DNA from: Pseudoalteromonas peptidolytica
GTDB taxonomy: Bacteria > Pseudomonadota > Gammaproteobacteria > Enterobacterales > Alteromonadaceae
DNA length: 64,000 bases
Reading direction: 5' to 3'
NCBI RefSeq assembly: GCF_012641745.1
Contig: NZ_WEHZ01000016.1
Coordinates: 55,846 to 119,845, forward strand
The notes below the pieces were generated by a model. The model was given only the letters and a program-made list of their open reading frames with translations, was not told where the DNA came from and ran no database searches. How positions within the stretch are numbered: the first letter of the stretch is position 1; every line of letters starts with the position of its first letter. Position numbers and translations under genes: made by a program. Of this stretch, positions 19,065-28,501 are shown one piece after another.

Positions 19065-20084
19065 TTATGAGTTCGAGCGCGCTTGGGTCGACTCTCGAGT
19101 AATGAGTTTAGCTTCAAGTACATGTTGAAATGGCGTTTCTTGCGGCTGCGAAATATGCTTTATTAACTCCTCTACTGCAATACGTGTCATCTCTTCGACA
19201 GGCTGTGCAATGGTCGTTAGTCCAGGCCAAATATGCCGAGCGATCGGCGCATTATCAAAGCCTGCAATAGACAACTGTTGCGGCACTTTAATTTCACGTT
19301 GCGTAGCCAACTTTAAAACGGCAGCCGCCATATAGTCATTTGAAGCAAAAACAGCGGTCGGCCTAGGGTCTAGATCTAAAATCGCTTTTGCGCTGTCTGC
19401 ACCCGAATGGTAACTGAAGTTACCTTCTGCGACTAAACGCGGCTGAAAATCTATACCATGCTTTGCGATCGCGCGCTGATAACCGGAAAAACGATTTTCT
19501 GTGGCACTGTGATCTGGGTGACCTTTGATAAATGCTATTTCGGTGTGACCTAACTTAATCAAGTGCTCTGTAAGTTCAAACGCGCCCTGTTCATCGTTAC
19601 TTCTAATCGAAATGGAGTCATCTCCTTCAATTGCCGACGCGACACGTGCATACGGAATTTTTCGCTGCTTTAAAAAAGCTATCAGCTCTTTGGAGTCTGA
19701 AAATGGTGGGGTAAGTACAATTCCATCTAATCTTGAAGTCGTCAGTAACTGCTCAACGTTATCAATAAGGTCTTGACCACGCAGTTCACATGGGTGGATC
19801 AATAAGTTGTAACTGTGTTTTTGGCATGCCTCAAGCGCACCACTTTGCACGCGCGTGATGTAACTCTTTGATGGATTATCGTAAAGGCAACCAATAATAA
19901 AGCTGCGGTTTTGTGCCAGACCCCGCGCGATTGGATTTGGTTTATAATTTAATTCTTCAAAAACTTTTAGCACTTTTTCGCGAGTTGCCGGACTGACATT
20001 AGGTTCGTTGTTCAGAACCCGAGAAACTGTCTTTTTTGACACTCCAGCATACTCAGCAACGCTATTGATAGTTACTTTTTTCAT
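19065..20084 (-). CDS. LacI-family transcriptional regulator (glk-linked)
   Basis: A 339-residue regulator with the LacI helix-turn-helix at 5-24 (TINSVAEYAGVSKKTVSRVLN), the hinge NYKPNPIARGL and a periplasmic-binding-protein-like sugar-sensing domain ending in SIAGFDNAPIARHIWPGLTTIAQP. It begins 4 nt after the glk stop, so the two are co-transcribed and the effector is probably a glucose-related sugar or phosphate. With the divergent LacI gene at 21374 it is one of two candidates for binding the two distinct operators in this locus. I cannot assign which binds which; the co-location of the glk promoter operator fits either. Confidence 0.9.
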   Translation of the reverse strand: MKKVTINSVAEYAGVSKKTVSRVLNNEPNVSPATREKVLKVFEELNYKPNPIARGLAQNRSFIIGCLYDNPSKSYITRVQSGALEACQKHSYNLLIHPCELRGQDLIDNVEQLLTTSRLDGIVLTPPFSDSKELIAFLKQRKIPYARVASAIEGDDSISIRSNDEQGAFELTEHLIKLGHTEIAFIKGHPDHSATENRFSGYQRAIAKHGIDFQPRLVAEGNFSYHSGADSAKAILDLDPRPTAVFASNDYMAAAVLKLATQREIKVPQQLSIAGFDNAPIARHIWPGLTTIAQPVEEMTRIAVEELIKHISQPQETPFQHVLEAKLITRESTQARSNS

Positions 20085-20088
20085 TGGC

Positions 20089-21096
20089 CTACCTTAACGA
20101 TCCTCGTCGCTCGTGAATACAAGCCGCAGCACCAATTAGTGGAATATTATCCTGCACCACCAAAGTTACTGGAATTTGGCTGGTATACTGCGACATCATG
20201 CCTTTTTCAGTAAAGCGCTCAACAAAGCTACTTGCTTGCAATCTAGTCTGCATGCGAGGCAATATCCCACCGCCAATATAAACGCCACCTAAAGCACCAA
20301 AAGTCAGCGCTAAGTCGCCTGCTACACTGCCCATCCAGTCGCAAAAATGTGTAAGCGTCGCGTCACACACTTTACATTCTTTGGCAAGAGCACTAACTTG
20401 CGCAGCGTTTAAGTCTTTTGCTTGCTCACCACGCACTTGCGCCATGGCTTTGTAAAGTCTTGCGATACCGGGGCCAGAAAATACAGTCTCAACAGAGACA
20501 TGCTGAATGCTGGCACGAAGGACGGTCAATAATTCTTTATCTAAAGCGGTCACCGGTGCAAGTGAAATATGCCCAGCTTCACAGCTCATCACTGCACTGC
20601 CGTTAATATCTCGCGCAAGACACGCAGCCCCAAAACCAGTTCCGGGTCCCATCACCCCAATATTTGCCCCTAACTCTGGCTGGCCTTGTTTAATTACAAG
20701 GTTTTTCTCTAATGCTAAATATGGTGAAGCATACGCAAACGCGGCGAAGTCGTTTATAACCGCCAGTTCATAAAAGTCAAACTGTGATTGAATGTCTTCA
20801 GAATTAAAATGCCAACCAAGATTAGTTAGGTGTACTTGCTGAGACTTAATAGGACCTGCAACCGCTAAACACGCTCGGCGTGGTTGTGGGATGGGTAACT
20901 CAGTTAAATATTTTTGGATAGCGGCTTCAAAAGATTGGAATTCAGCACTTGGAAAAGTAACTTGGTGAGTGATTGAAAAACGATTAGTTTGTGTGTCGAA
21001 ATCTGACACTATAGCAAATCTAGCATTTGTTCCCCCGATGTCGGCAACGACAATCGGTTCAAACGGCACGGATGAATGGCTTGTTGTCTGGCTCAT
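20089..21096 (-). CDS. glk: Glucokinase
   Basis: Phosphorylates free glucose with ATP. A 335-residue member of the E. coli Glk family with the phosphate motif VVADIGGTNARFAIV (about 17-31), the NDFAAFAYA catalytic-aspartate segment, GVMGPGTGFGAACL and CEAGHISLAP (glutamate). The C-terminal GGVYIGGGILPRM is the adenosine motif. Glucose needing this kinase would be made by the GH15 and GH13 enzymes of the neighbouring cluster, and its product feeds Edd and Eda. It is the first gene before the LacI regulator. A leftward promoter with an operator lies 210 bp upstream, with an intrinsic-terminator-like hairpin between them. Confidence 0.95.
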   Translation of the reverse strand: MSQTTSHSSVPFEPIVVADIGGTNARFAIVSDFDTQTNRFSITHQVTFPSAEFQSFEAAIQKYLTELPIPQPRRACLAVAGPIKSQQVHLTNLGWHFNSEDIQSQFDFYELAVINDFAAFAYASPYLALEKNLVIKQGQPELGANIGVMGPGTGFGAACLARDINGSAVMSCEAGHISLAPVTALDKELLTVLRASIQHVSVETVFSGPGIARLYKAMAQVRGEQAKDLNAAQVSALAKECKVCDATLTHFCDWMGSVAGDLALTFGALGGVYIGGGILPRMQTRLQASSFVERFTEKGMMSQYTSQIPVTLVVQDNIPLIGAAACIHERRGSLR

Positions 21097-21233
21097 ATTA
21101 TTATCTCTTTATCACTGCGATTATGCTTGGGCTAACATCAGGGCTGCCAGCACACGTCCTGCAATTTATTGTCTCAGCTAGCCAAAATTTGCACGCCTTG
21201 GCTTTTGCTCCTACCTAAATTGAATTAATTGGT

Positions 21234-21263
21234 AAAAAAATGCTGCCCTTGGCATAGGGCAGC
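21234..21263 (-). terminator. Terminator-like hairpin in the glk leader (possible attenuator)
   Basis: Minus-strand GCTGCCCT-ATGCCA-AGGGCAGC (perfect 8-bp stem, 21263-21242), then A and seven T. It is between the leftward promoter at 21301-21329 and glk, so transcripts would end after about 60 nt unless read through. It has no gene in front of it that it could serve. Confidence 0.7.
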
Positions 21264-21300
21264 TAAATACGTTTTGACAACAAAATGATAAAACACCGAC

Positions 21301-21329
21301 ATTATGACACCGGTGTCAGACTGTATCAA
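21301..21329 (-). promoter_or_regulatory. glk: Leftward sigma-70 promoter of glk with embedded LacI operator
   Basis: On the minus strand -35 TTGATA (21329-21324) and -10 CATAAT (21306-21301) are 17 nt apart. The operator TGACACCGGTGTCA (21305-21318) fills the spacer and touches the -10. Binding would block polymerase directly. For the divergent LacI gene a TTGACA at 21274-21279 could be a -35 whose -10 region is also covered by the operator. Confidence 0.75.
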
Positions 21330-21373
21330 TAAAAATTTGCAAATTCTCTTAAATTGGTTGAAAAAAATTCTCA

Positions 21374-22432
21374 ATGGCTGACAATGTCACAGTCCAAAGC
21401 GTTGAGAAAAACATGAAAGGTAAAGCAACTTCATTTGATATTGCCCACTATGCAGGCGTATCACAATCTACCGTGTCACGCGCCTTAAGAAATAGCCCGT
21501 TGGTTAACGAAGAAACACGCCGCCGTGTCCATGAGATTGCAAAAAAGCTAAATTATAAAGTCGATAAAAACGCCAGTAACCTGCGTACCCAACAAAGTAG
21601 CACACTTGCACTATTACTATTTGAAGACCCAACGGAGGATGAATCACAGATCAATCCTTTCTTTTTAAGTATGCTGGGCAGTATTACTCGCGCATGTGCA
21701 AAAGAAGGTTACGATTTATTAGTCTCGTTTCAATCCACCAGCAGTGATTGGCACGCTGACTATGAAGATAGTCATCGCGCTGATGGCCTTATTTTACTGG
21801 GTTACGGTGATTACATCGACTACCAATCGAAATTACAAACCTTACTCGACAATCACACTAAATTCGTCTGTTGGGGGGCATCTGTTGATGATCGCCCTGA
21901 TCTAACAGTGAGCTGTGACAATTATGGTGGTGGTGCGTTAGCTGCTAAGCACTTAATTGAAATGGTTAGGACTGATTGTGCGTTTATTGGCGATGCTTCG
22001 GATCATAGTCCTGAATTTTTCGCTCGCTTTAAGGGCTTTAGAGATACTCTCAAGCAAAAGGCGATCGAAGTCAGCGATCGTAAAATAGCCAATGCCATCT
22101 CCACAGAAGATTCAGGTTACCATGCGACTCGCTCACTTATTGCCAATAACGTGACATTCAATGCGCTTTTTGCCGCCAGTGATCTTATTGCAATTGGCGC
22201 TATCAAAGCGCTACAAGAAGCTGGGATCCGCGTACCGCACGACGTACATGTTGTTGGTTTCGACAACATAGCTGCGGCCGGTTATGTCTCTCCATCTTTG
22301 ACAACAGTACAGCAAAATACCACGCTGGCAGGTCAAATGCTGGTTGATAATTTACTTCGTCTGATCAGAGGAGAACAAGTAGCCGATACACTACTGCCAC
22401 CTAAACTGATTATCAGACAGTCTTCACGGTAA
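21374..22432 (+). CDS. LacI-family transcriptional regulator (divergent from glk)
   Basis: A 352-residue regulator. The helix-turn-helix is at about 18-40 (ATSFDIAHYAGVSQSTVSRALR), with hinge region LNYKVDKNASNL and a sugar-binding domain ending VVGFDNIAAAGYVSPSLTTVQQN. ATG 21374 adds 13 residues before MKGKATS; a second ATG at 21413 would give the usual LacI length and neither has a strong ribosome binding site, so the start is uncertain. It lies between the ED/glk genes and the amylase-MFS-GH15 operon, convergent to the latter with a shared terminator. It may control the TGCATACGTATGCA-type sites of the glucan genes, its own TGACACCGGTGTCA site, or both. Confidence 0.88.
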   Translation: MADNVTVQSVEKNMKGKATSFDIAHYAGVSQSTVSRALRNSPLVNEETRRRVHEIAKKLNYKVDKNASNLRTQQSSTLALLLFEDPTEDESQINPFFLSMLGSITRACAKEGYDLLVSFQSTSSDWHADYEDSHRADGLILLGYGDYIDYQSKLQTLLDNHTKFVCWGASVDDRPDLTVSCDNYGGGALAAKHLIEMVRTDCAFIGDASDHSPEFFARFKGFRDTLKQKAIEVSDRKIANAISTEDSGYHATRSLIANNVTFNALFAASDLIAIGAIKALQEAGIRVPHDVHVVGFDNIAAAGYVSPSLTTVQQNTTLAGQMLVDNLLRLIRGEQVADTLLPPKLIIRQSSR

Positions 22433-22442
22433 CAGTCGCAAT

Positions 22443-22472
22443 AAAAATGCCGAGGTAAACCTTGGCATTTTT
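22443..22472. terminator. Bidirectional terminator between LacI gene and GH15 gene
   Basis: AAAAATGCCGAGG and CCTTGGCATTTTT form a 13-bp stem with one G-U pair and a 4-nt loop. T-runs are present on both strands, and both flanking genes end toward it. Confidence 0.92.
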
Positions 22473-22486
22473 ATCACTTGTATTCG

Positions 22487-24883
22487 TTATTGCAATTTAT
22501 TATCTACAATTGGGTAGTGATCCCACACTTGTTTTTCTTGTAGTGAACGAACCAACTTTACGTATTCTGCGTGTGTCCAAGCTAGTGGTGTCGCTGAATT
22601 AGTTCCTTCACCGAGCGTATATTCAAAGGTATTCTTACCCACGCCATCCCATACTTGCTCTGGTAACATCATGCCCTCATTAGCAAAATGCTCCATCGCT
22701 TTAACATAAGTATTTTTTATTTTGCTCTGCTCATCGATACTCAGTTCACCGTCTAGCAGTGCTAATGCAATGTCATAATGACCCCGTTCACCGGTGAAAA
22801 ACGGCCATACCCGACCGCGCTGACCATCAGTATTTTGTCCGCCTTCAGCATAATTTGTTCCGCGCTTTTCATCTTCGCCATAGCCATCATTACCATAGCG
22901 GCGATAACCCGGGTAGCTATTCACATCGCCATCAAATTTAAAGCTGTATTTTACTCTCAAGTTTTCTGCAATCGTTTCATCATCATATTCAGGCATTGTT
23001 GCTACAATACTTGGCGCATCTGCCGCCCTTACCCCATAACGCACAAGCTCCAAAAAGCCACCATCAATGATCTGTTTCTTATCCATACCTTGACGGCCAT
23101 TATTTGCGTTTAATGGTGTACTCGAGTTCGGGCCTTTATCCTGACCAATTCGGAAGAAATAACGCCCATCACTTTGCTTACTCTGTAAGTTACCTTCGGT
23201 GGTGAACATTAAAGCTTCAACTTCACGATTATACTGCTGTGCTGTTGCTAGAAACTTTTCTTCTCCAGCTTTGTCACCAGCTAACTTAGCAATGTCACTT
23301 GCTGTGACTAAGCCTGAAATGATGGCAGCCGTAGTTGATGGGGAGTAACCATTTTGCTCTTCCCAACGCTCTTGCTGAGTTGCTGGAGGCATGACCTGTG
23401 TGTCATTCCATAGTATTTTCGCCAGTCCCCCTTCAACCAAAAAGTTGGCAGCCGGTTTGAGCATTTTGTTGTACCAGTACACCAACTTCTCATCACTTAG
23501 GACACCTGCTTGCCACAGTTTCCATGCTAGCATAATTGGCATTGCAGTTTGATCAAGCTGTACGCCCACCCACTCAAGTTCACCATCAACATGGGTCTTT
23601 TGCAAGAACCACCCCGTATCACCTTGGTTACCTGGTGTTTTATCCGTGACTTGGACTTTTTCTAAATATTCAAATGCAGTTAGTGCTGTTTGCTCATCAC
23701 CCATCGCTAAAAATGCCATTGCCACTTGGTAAAAATCGCGTACCCATACTGCTTTATAACCCGTATGGCCTTGCTCTGCAGGCACTGTATCTCCCCACGG
23801 GTTAGATAATGATGCGATCAAGGCGCCTGCATGGGTTTTATCTTCTTGTGCTTTTAATACAAGTGCACTGGTATACAAGAGCTTGCCATTATCTGTTGTG
23901 TTAGCGGTCATTGAGTTAAGTGGTTTAAGGCTGGTGATATAGTCTTGCCACCCTATCGCCTCTCCTTCACCATTATAATCTGCCAATACTTGCCCATACC
24001 CTTTAGCTAGAGAAGCTGCGCCTTCGGCAAAACTTTTTTGCGCTGAGTGACCAAAGCTCAAGGTTAAATCAAAGGTATTACTACCGCTAATAGTGCCTAA
24101 ATTTGCCAGCCAGTTCACATTCCCTGACGTTTCCCCTGTGGTGGTATAAGCTTGAGCTAACTTACCTGTAGACTCCAGCATTGATAAATTATCGCTGGTG
24201 CCTGTAAAGCCAACAGAAGCTTCAACAAACCCCGTTTTGCTTTGCAACGATAAATAATTATCACCTTCCCACGCTAACAGCCCTTGATCTGTTACTTTTG
24301 CAAAGTCATTTAAACCATTGTTATTGACGTAAGGATTAACGTTCACAAACGCCTTAACAGCGTTTAACTTACTATCCACCTTTGCTCTAACAAATAACGT
24401 TTGCCTTTCAGGGTCTGTAAAAATATGCTTTTCAAGCGTAAAGCGACCTTGCTTATCTTTGCTGACCACTTTGTAGGCGAGAGACAGTGGACGGCCACTA
24501 TCATCCTTGTGCAGGTAATCTATGGTCACATCCAAGCTATCTGTATCCGATTCTTTAACCACAAACCCATCACCAACAATGATAAACTGCATGTCTTTAA
24601 TTTGCGCTTGGTGGATAAGACCAAACATAGTTTCTGTGATCATGCCTTTAGCAAGCGAAAACCATACCTTTGACACAGCTTTGGTAGAAGCTGCATCACT
24701 ATATTGCCCACTTTGATAAGCCTCGTAAGACGTGCCAATACCTGTTTTACCTGAGTAAGCCCAATAAGGTTTGGCACCGGGGGCACCCGGTGCTGAATGT
24801 GAATCGATTGCTGATTGCTGAGTACCGCAACCAATAAGACCCGCACTGACAAGCGCAAGTGCAATTGTTGAATACTTAATCAT
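22487..24883 (-). CDS. Glucan 1,4-alpha-glucosidase (GH15 glucoamylase) lipoprotein
   Basis: Releases glucose from the non-reducing ends of alpha-glucans. The 798-residue protein has a lipobox (ALVSAGLIGCG, Cys19), an N-terminal glucodextranase-like beta-sandwich (about 35-300) and the GH15 (alpha/alpha)6 barrel. The general acid region is VDGELEWVGVQLDQTAMP and the general base region RGRVWPFFTGERGHYDIAL. The lipobox places it on the cell envelope, most likely facing the periplasm. It is last in the operon amylase-MFS-GH15, 10 nt after the transporter. Glucose produced needs glucokinase, encoded next door. Confidence 0.92.
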   Translation of the reverse strand: MIKYSTIALALVSAGLIGCGTQQSAIDSHSAPGAPGAKPYWAYSGKTGIGTSYEAYQSGQYSDAASTKAVSKVWFSLAKGMITETMFGLIHQAQIKDMQFIIVGDGFVVKESDTDSLDVTIDYLHKDDSGRPLSLAYKVVSKDKQGRFTLEKHIFTDPERQTLFVRAKVDSKLNAVKAFVNVNPYVNNNGLNDFAKVTDQGLLAWEGDNYLSLQSKTGFVEASVGFTGTSDNLSMLESTGKLAQAYTTTGETSGNVNWLANLGTISGSNTFDLTLSFGHSAQKSFAEGAASLAKGYGQVLADYNGEGEAIGWQDYITSLKPLNSMTANTTDNGKLLYTSALVLKAQEDKTHAGALIASLSNPWGDTVPAEQGHTGYKAVWVRDFYQVAMAFLAMGDEQTALTAFEYLEKVQVTDKTPGNQGDTGWFLQKTHVDGELEWVGVQLDQTAMPIMLAWKLWQAGVLSDEKLVYWYNKMLKPAANFLVEGGLAKILWNDTQVMPPATQQERWEEQNGYSPSTTAAIISGLVTASDIAKLAGDKAGEEKFLATAQQYNREVEALMFTTEGNLQSKQSDGRYFFRIGQDKGPNSSTPLNANNGRQGMDKKQIIDGGFLELVRYGVRAADAPSIVATMPEYDDETIAENLRVKYSFKFDGDVNSYPGYRRYGNDGYGEDEKRGTNYAEGGQNTDGQRGRVWPFFTGERGHYDIALALLDGELSIDEQSKIKNTYVKAMEHFANEGMMLPEQVWDGVGKNTFEYTLGEGTNSATPLAWTHAEYVKLVRSLQEKQVWDHYPIVDNKLQ

Positions 24884-24893
24884 GTTGTTCTCC

Positions 24894-26393
24894 TTATTGA
24901 GCCTTAATCGTGACTCTTGAAACAGCTAGTGCAGCGAGTAAAAGCGATACGCCCCCAATAATCAGTGCAAATATCGGTTGGTTGTCAAAACCGTGGCGCA
25001 AAATAAGTCCTAAAATACTGGCAGCGAGTAATTGTGGAATAACGATAAAAAAGTTAAATATGCCCATAAATACTCCCATTTTACTACTCGGAAGTGCATT
25101 ACTCAGCATGGCGTAAGGTAGTGACAAAATTGATGCCCAAGCAAAGCCAATCCCAACCATGGGGATCCACAGTAGTGTTGGGTCACCGATAAATTTAAAA
25201 CTGATTAATGCAGCAGCACCAAGTGACAGGTTTGCAGCATGCGCCCCTTTAAGCCCGATACGCTTCACCATAAACGGGATCACCATTGCAGCGATGGCCG
25301 CAAAACCATTGTAAGCCGCAAACAGCACTCCAACCCAATCTGCACCGTCATTATAAAGTTTGCTGGTTACATCCGAAGTACCGTAATGAAAGCTCGTTAC
25401 CGCGGAAGTGGTGTAAATCCACATCGCGAATAAAGAAAACCAGCTAAAAAATTGCACCACTGCAAGTTGCAGCATGGTTGTTGGCATAGTGAATAGATCA
25501 AAAATAACATGATAAAAGCCATTATTTACGCTTTGCTTTCGCTGCATTACATGAGCTACGGCAAATACCATGGCAAACGCAATTAATAAGCCACTCAATA
25601 AATAAAGCTCCTTTTCAAGCTTCATTATCGCCACAGCAAGTAACACACAACCACCAAAACCACCCGCTATTACAGCGCCTTTTAAAAAGTTGACCTGTAC
25701 ATTTGCGGTGCTTATTTGCGGCTGATGAGCTTGCGCTTTTTCAAATGCAGCTAATTGCTCTGGGCTATATTCCTTTGTGTTGACAATAGTCCACATCACC
25801 GCAACGAATAAGATCGCCCCACCCCAATAAAAAGCATATTTTACCGATTCAGGAATTTGTCCTGCTGGTGCTGTATTACTGACATCAAACCAATTGGTCA
25901 TCATCCAAGGTAAGGCTGACGCAACCACAGCTCCAACGCCAATAAAAAAGCTTTGCATCGCATAACCGTTGGCACGCTGCTTTTCATTTAGGTTATCGCC
26001 AACCAACGCTCGAAACGGCTCCATTGTCACATTAATTGACGCATCCATGATCCATAACATACCGGCTGCAATCCAAAGGGTTGGTGAATTTGGCATAATA
26101 AACAGTGACAACGTCGTGAGAATCGCGCCCCACAGGAAGAAAGGTCTCCTGCGTCCCAACTTACCCCAAGTTCTGTCACTCCAATAGCCAATAATAGGTT
26201 GAACAATAAGGCCTGTTAGTGGCGCAGCAACCCACAGAATAGGAATGTCATCGACTTGAGCACCTAACGTTTGAAAAATCCGGCTAACATTGCCATTTTG
26301 CAATGCAAACCCAAATTGGATCCCTAGAAAGCCAAAGCACATGTTCCATATCTGCCAAAAACTGAGTTGTGGTTTTTGTTGTTCTTGTTGCAT
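24894..26393 (-). CDS. SLC45-like MFS sugar transporter (maltose/maltodextrin)
   Basis: A 499-residue inner-membrane protein with about twelve hydrophobic segments. The start region FWQIWNMCFGFLGIQFGFALQNGNVSRIFQTLGA and the loop GYWSDRTWGKLGRRRPFFLWGA are characteristic of the GPH/SLC45-type sugar-proton symporters found in alpha-glucan loci of Alteromonadales, Xanthomonas and Caulobacter. The second loop motif is present as NEKQRANGYAMQSFFIG. It starts 3 nt after the amylase stop and is followed by the GH15 gene, so imported substrate is probably maltose or short maltodextrins, though the exact substrate is inferred from neighbours. Confidence 0.88.
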   Translation of the reverse strand: MQQEQQKPQLSFWQIWNMCFGFLGIQFGFALQNGNVSRIFQTLGAQVDDIPILWVAAPLTGLIVQPIIGYWSDRTWGKLGRRRPFFLWGAILTTLSLFIMPNSPTLWIAAGMLWIMDASINVTMEPFRALVGDNLNEKQRANGYAMQSFFIGVGAVVASALPWMMTNWFDVSNTAPAGQIPESVKYAFYWGGAILFVAVMWTIVNTKEYSPEQLAAFEKAQAHQPQISTANVQVNFLKGAVIAGGFGGCVLLAVAIMKLEKELYLLSGLLIAFAMVFAVAHVMQRKQSVNNGFYHVIFDLFTMPTTMLQLAVVQFFSWFSLFAMWIYTTSAVTSFHYGTSDVTSKLYNDGADWVGVLFAAYNGFAAIAAMVIPFMVKRIGLKGAHAANLSLGAAALISFKFIGDPTLLWIPMVGIGFAWASILSLPYAMLSNALPSSKMGVFMGIFNFFIVIPQLLAASILGLILRHGFDNQPIFALIIGGVSLLLAALAVSRVTIKAQ

Positions 26394-26396
26394 AGA

Positions 26397-28271
26397 TTAC
26401 TTCTCTAGTTGATATACCGCACTCGCCAGTGGTGCAAGGGTAATTGTGGCTTTGACCTGCTCGCCAACTTCACTCTGTTGTAATTGTAAATTCGCGTGCG
26501 CCTCGAGAATATCGCTGTAGCGACCTTGCCAATCTGCAGGCAAGTGCACTGTTACAGTTCGAGATTGTTGTGCGTCAAAATTACTGATAACAAGCAGTTT
26601 TTGTTGGCCTAGCTTGCGGCCAAATGCCATTATTTTCTCAGTATTGATAGGGTCATCACTGTGTGTAGCCACTGGACTGTATTGCCCTGCAGCTATCGCG
26701 GGTTGCTTAGCCAGATTCAAAAGCTTAATGTAGTAGTTGCGCAGCGATACTTGCTCTTCGCTCAGCAATGCACCATCAAACTTACCGTGGTTCATCCATT
26801 TTTGATGTTCGGGCACCCCAATATAATCAAAAATACTGGTACGGCTAGGACTGCCAAACCCTGCTTGTTCCGAGCCATCTTCACCTACCGTTTGACCAAA
26901 GTAGATCATAGACGGAGCTGTGCTTATCAGATGACTTACCACCATGGCAGGTTTACCTTTAAGTGCATCTCCAGCAAACTCAGGACTTGCGATCCGCTGT
27001 TCATCATGGTTTTCTAAAAAGTGCAGCATATGCGGAGCAATATCCGCAACTGACTGATGAATATCTAATACAGTTTGAGCATCTCCTTTTCCTTGCATTA
27101 AGGCTTTTAGGGTGTCATAAAAACCAACCTTATCATAAAGGTAATCCATCTTCCCTTGTTTGATATAAGGCCGATATAAAGCTGGGTTATATACTTCAGC
27201 TAGCAAAAATGCGTCCGGTTTTTTTGTTTTAATCGATGAGTTTAAAAAGCTCCAAAACTCTACTGGCACCATTTCAGCCATATCGTAACGAAAACCATCC
27301 ACCCCTTTTTCTAGCCAAAAATGGGTAATAGCTTGGAACTTATACCAACTGTCTGGCAGCGATTTGTGTTGCCAAAATTCGAAGTGTGCTTGATAGCCCT
27401 TGTCTACATATTCATCTGGTAGGCGGTCAAAATCATAACTACCATCAGGCTTAACCCCATAGTTTACTTTGACGGTTTCATACCAGTCATTGATATCTGG
27501 CTTTGCTGATCGAGCGCCGTTCCCTGTCCACTTCGCCGGAATTTCAGTAAACTTACCATCAGCAAGAGGGTGTACATCACCACCTAGCACTTGATAATCA
27601 TCGCTGCTTGGCACTTCAAATGCTTCACCTACGACATAATAAAAATTATTGTTCTTCGCATAAGTGACTTGCGTGTCATCATTATCGCCAAAATCTATCG
27701 TTCCATTTGGTGCCCCTAAAGATTGATAATTACGGGCAACGTGATTTGGTACAATATCGATAATGACTTTAAGCCCCGCCTCGTGGGTGCGTTTAATTAG
27801 CGCCTCAAACTCTGCAAGACGTGCTGAGGGGTCATTAGCAAGATCAGGGTCAACGTTATAGTAGTCTTTGATTGCATAAGGTGAGCCAGCTCTGCCTTTC
27901 ACCACATCTGGGTCATCTTGACCAATGCCATATTTACTATAGTCAGTGACAAGTGCATGATGAAGCACGCCAGTATACCAAACATGGGTTACCCCCATGC
28001 TTTTTAACGCCAGCAGCGCCGTTGGAGTGAAGTCAGAAAACTTGCCTACACCATTTTCTTCTAGTGTTCCCCAAGGTTTATTAACTTGTTTAGTATTACC
28101 AAATAACCGAGTAAATACCTGATACACGACGGGCTTACTCAATGGCACAACCTCAGGTTGTAGCGTCATCTGCTGTGACTTTTTGTCGATAGGCGCAGGG
28201 CTACAGCCAGCTATACTCACTGCACCACCTAAAAGGGCTGAAACAGCCAATAATAAAGATTTATTTTTCAT
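26397..28271 (-). CDS. Alpha-amylase family (GH13) lipoprotein
   Basis: Endo-acting alpha-glucanase. The 624-residue protein has a lipobox SIAGCSPAP (Cys23) and a GH13 barrel. The four conserved regions are visible: IDIVPNHVAR, DGFRYDMAEM (nucleophile Asp), AFLLAEVYNP (acid/base Glu) and FLENHDEQRI (Asp). A C-terminal beta domain ends the protein. It is first in the operon with the MFS transporter and the GH15 enzyme. A TGCATACGTATTCA operator lies 62-75 bp before the start. Together with the receptor upstream it forms a glucan-uptake system; substrate could be starch, glycogen or cyclodextrins. Confidence 0.93.
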   Translation of the reverse strand: MKNKSLLLAVSALLGGAVSIAGCSPAPIDKKSQQMTLQPEVVPLSKPVVYQVFTRLFGNTKQVNKPWGTLEENGVGKFSDFTPTALLALKSMGVTHVWYTGVLHHALVTDYSKYGIGQDDPDVVKGRAGSPYAIKDYYNVDPDLANDPSARLAEFEALIKRTHEAGLKVIIDIVPNHVARNYQSLGAPNGTIDFGDNDDTQVTYAKNNNFYYVVGEAFEVPSSDDYQVLGGDVHPLADGKFTEIPAKWTGNGARSAKPDINDWYETVKVNYGVKPDGSYDFDRLPDEYVDKGYQAHFEFWQHKSLPDSWYKFQAITHFWLEKGVDGFRYDMAEMVPVEFWSFLNSSIKTKKPDAFLLAEVYNPALYRPYIKQGKMDYLYDKVGFYDTLKALMQGKGDAQTVLDIHQSVADIAPHMLHFLENHDEQRIASPEFAGDALKGKPAMVVSHLISTAPSMIYFGQTVGEDGSEQAGFGSPSRTSIFDYIGVPEHQKWMNHGKFDGALLSEEQVSLRNYYIKLLNLAKQPAIAAGQYSPVATHSDDPINTEKIMAFGRKLGQQKLLVISNFDAQQSRTVTVHLPADWQGRYSDILEAHANLQLQQSEVGEQVKATITLAPLASAVYQLEK

Positions 28272-28332
28272 AATGTTGTCATACTGCTGTTTTAACAGAG
28301 TCTACTTGCCTCACTGTTTATTTAGAACGGCC

Positions 28333-28346
28333 TGCATACGTATTCA
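28333..28346. promoter_or_regulatory. LacI-type operator of the amylase operon
   Basis: TGCATACGTATTCA, a palindrome with one mismatched pair and central CpG, 62-75 bp before the amylase ATG. The same 14-mer is present at 33323-33336 upstream of the receptor gene, and a perfect version upstream of the alpha-glucosidase. Confidence 0.8.
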
Positions 28347-28501
28347 CAGAACTACTCATCGTTATTCTTCAGGCTTTATGACTAGTGATAAGCGCTGTTA
28401 AGCAACATTTAACTTAAGCTACTGAGAATAAATGCCTTTTTAACGCTCACTGTGTTGAACTCGATGCTAATAGTCGGTTACCTTCAAGTAACTTGGTCTG
28501 G

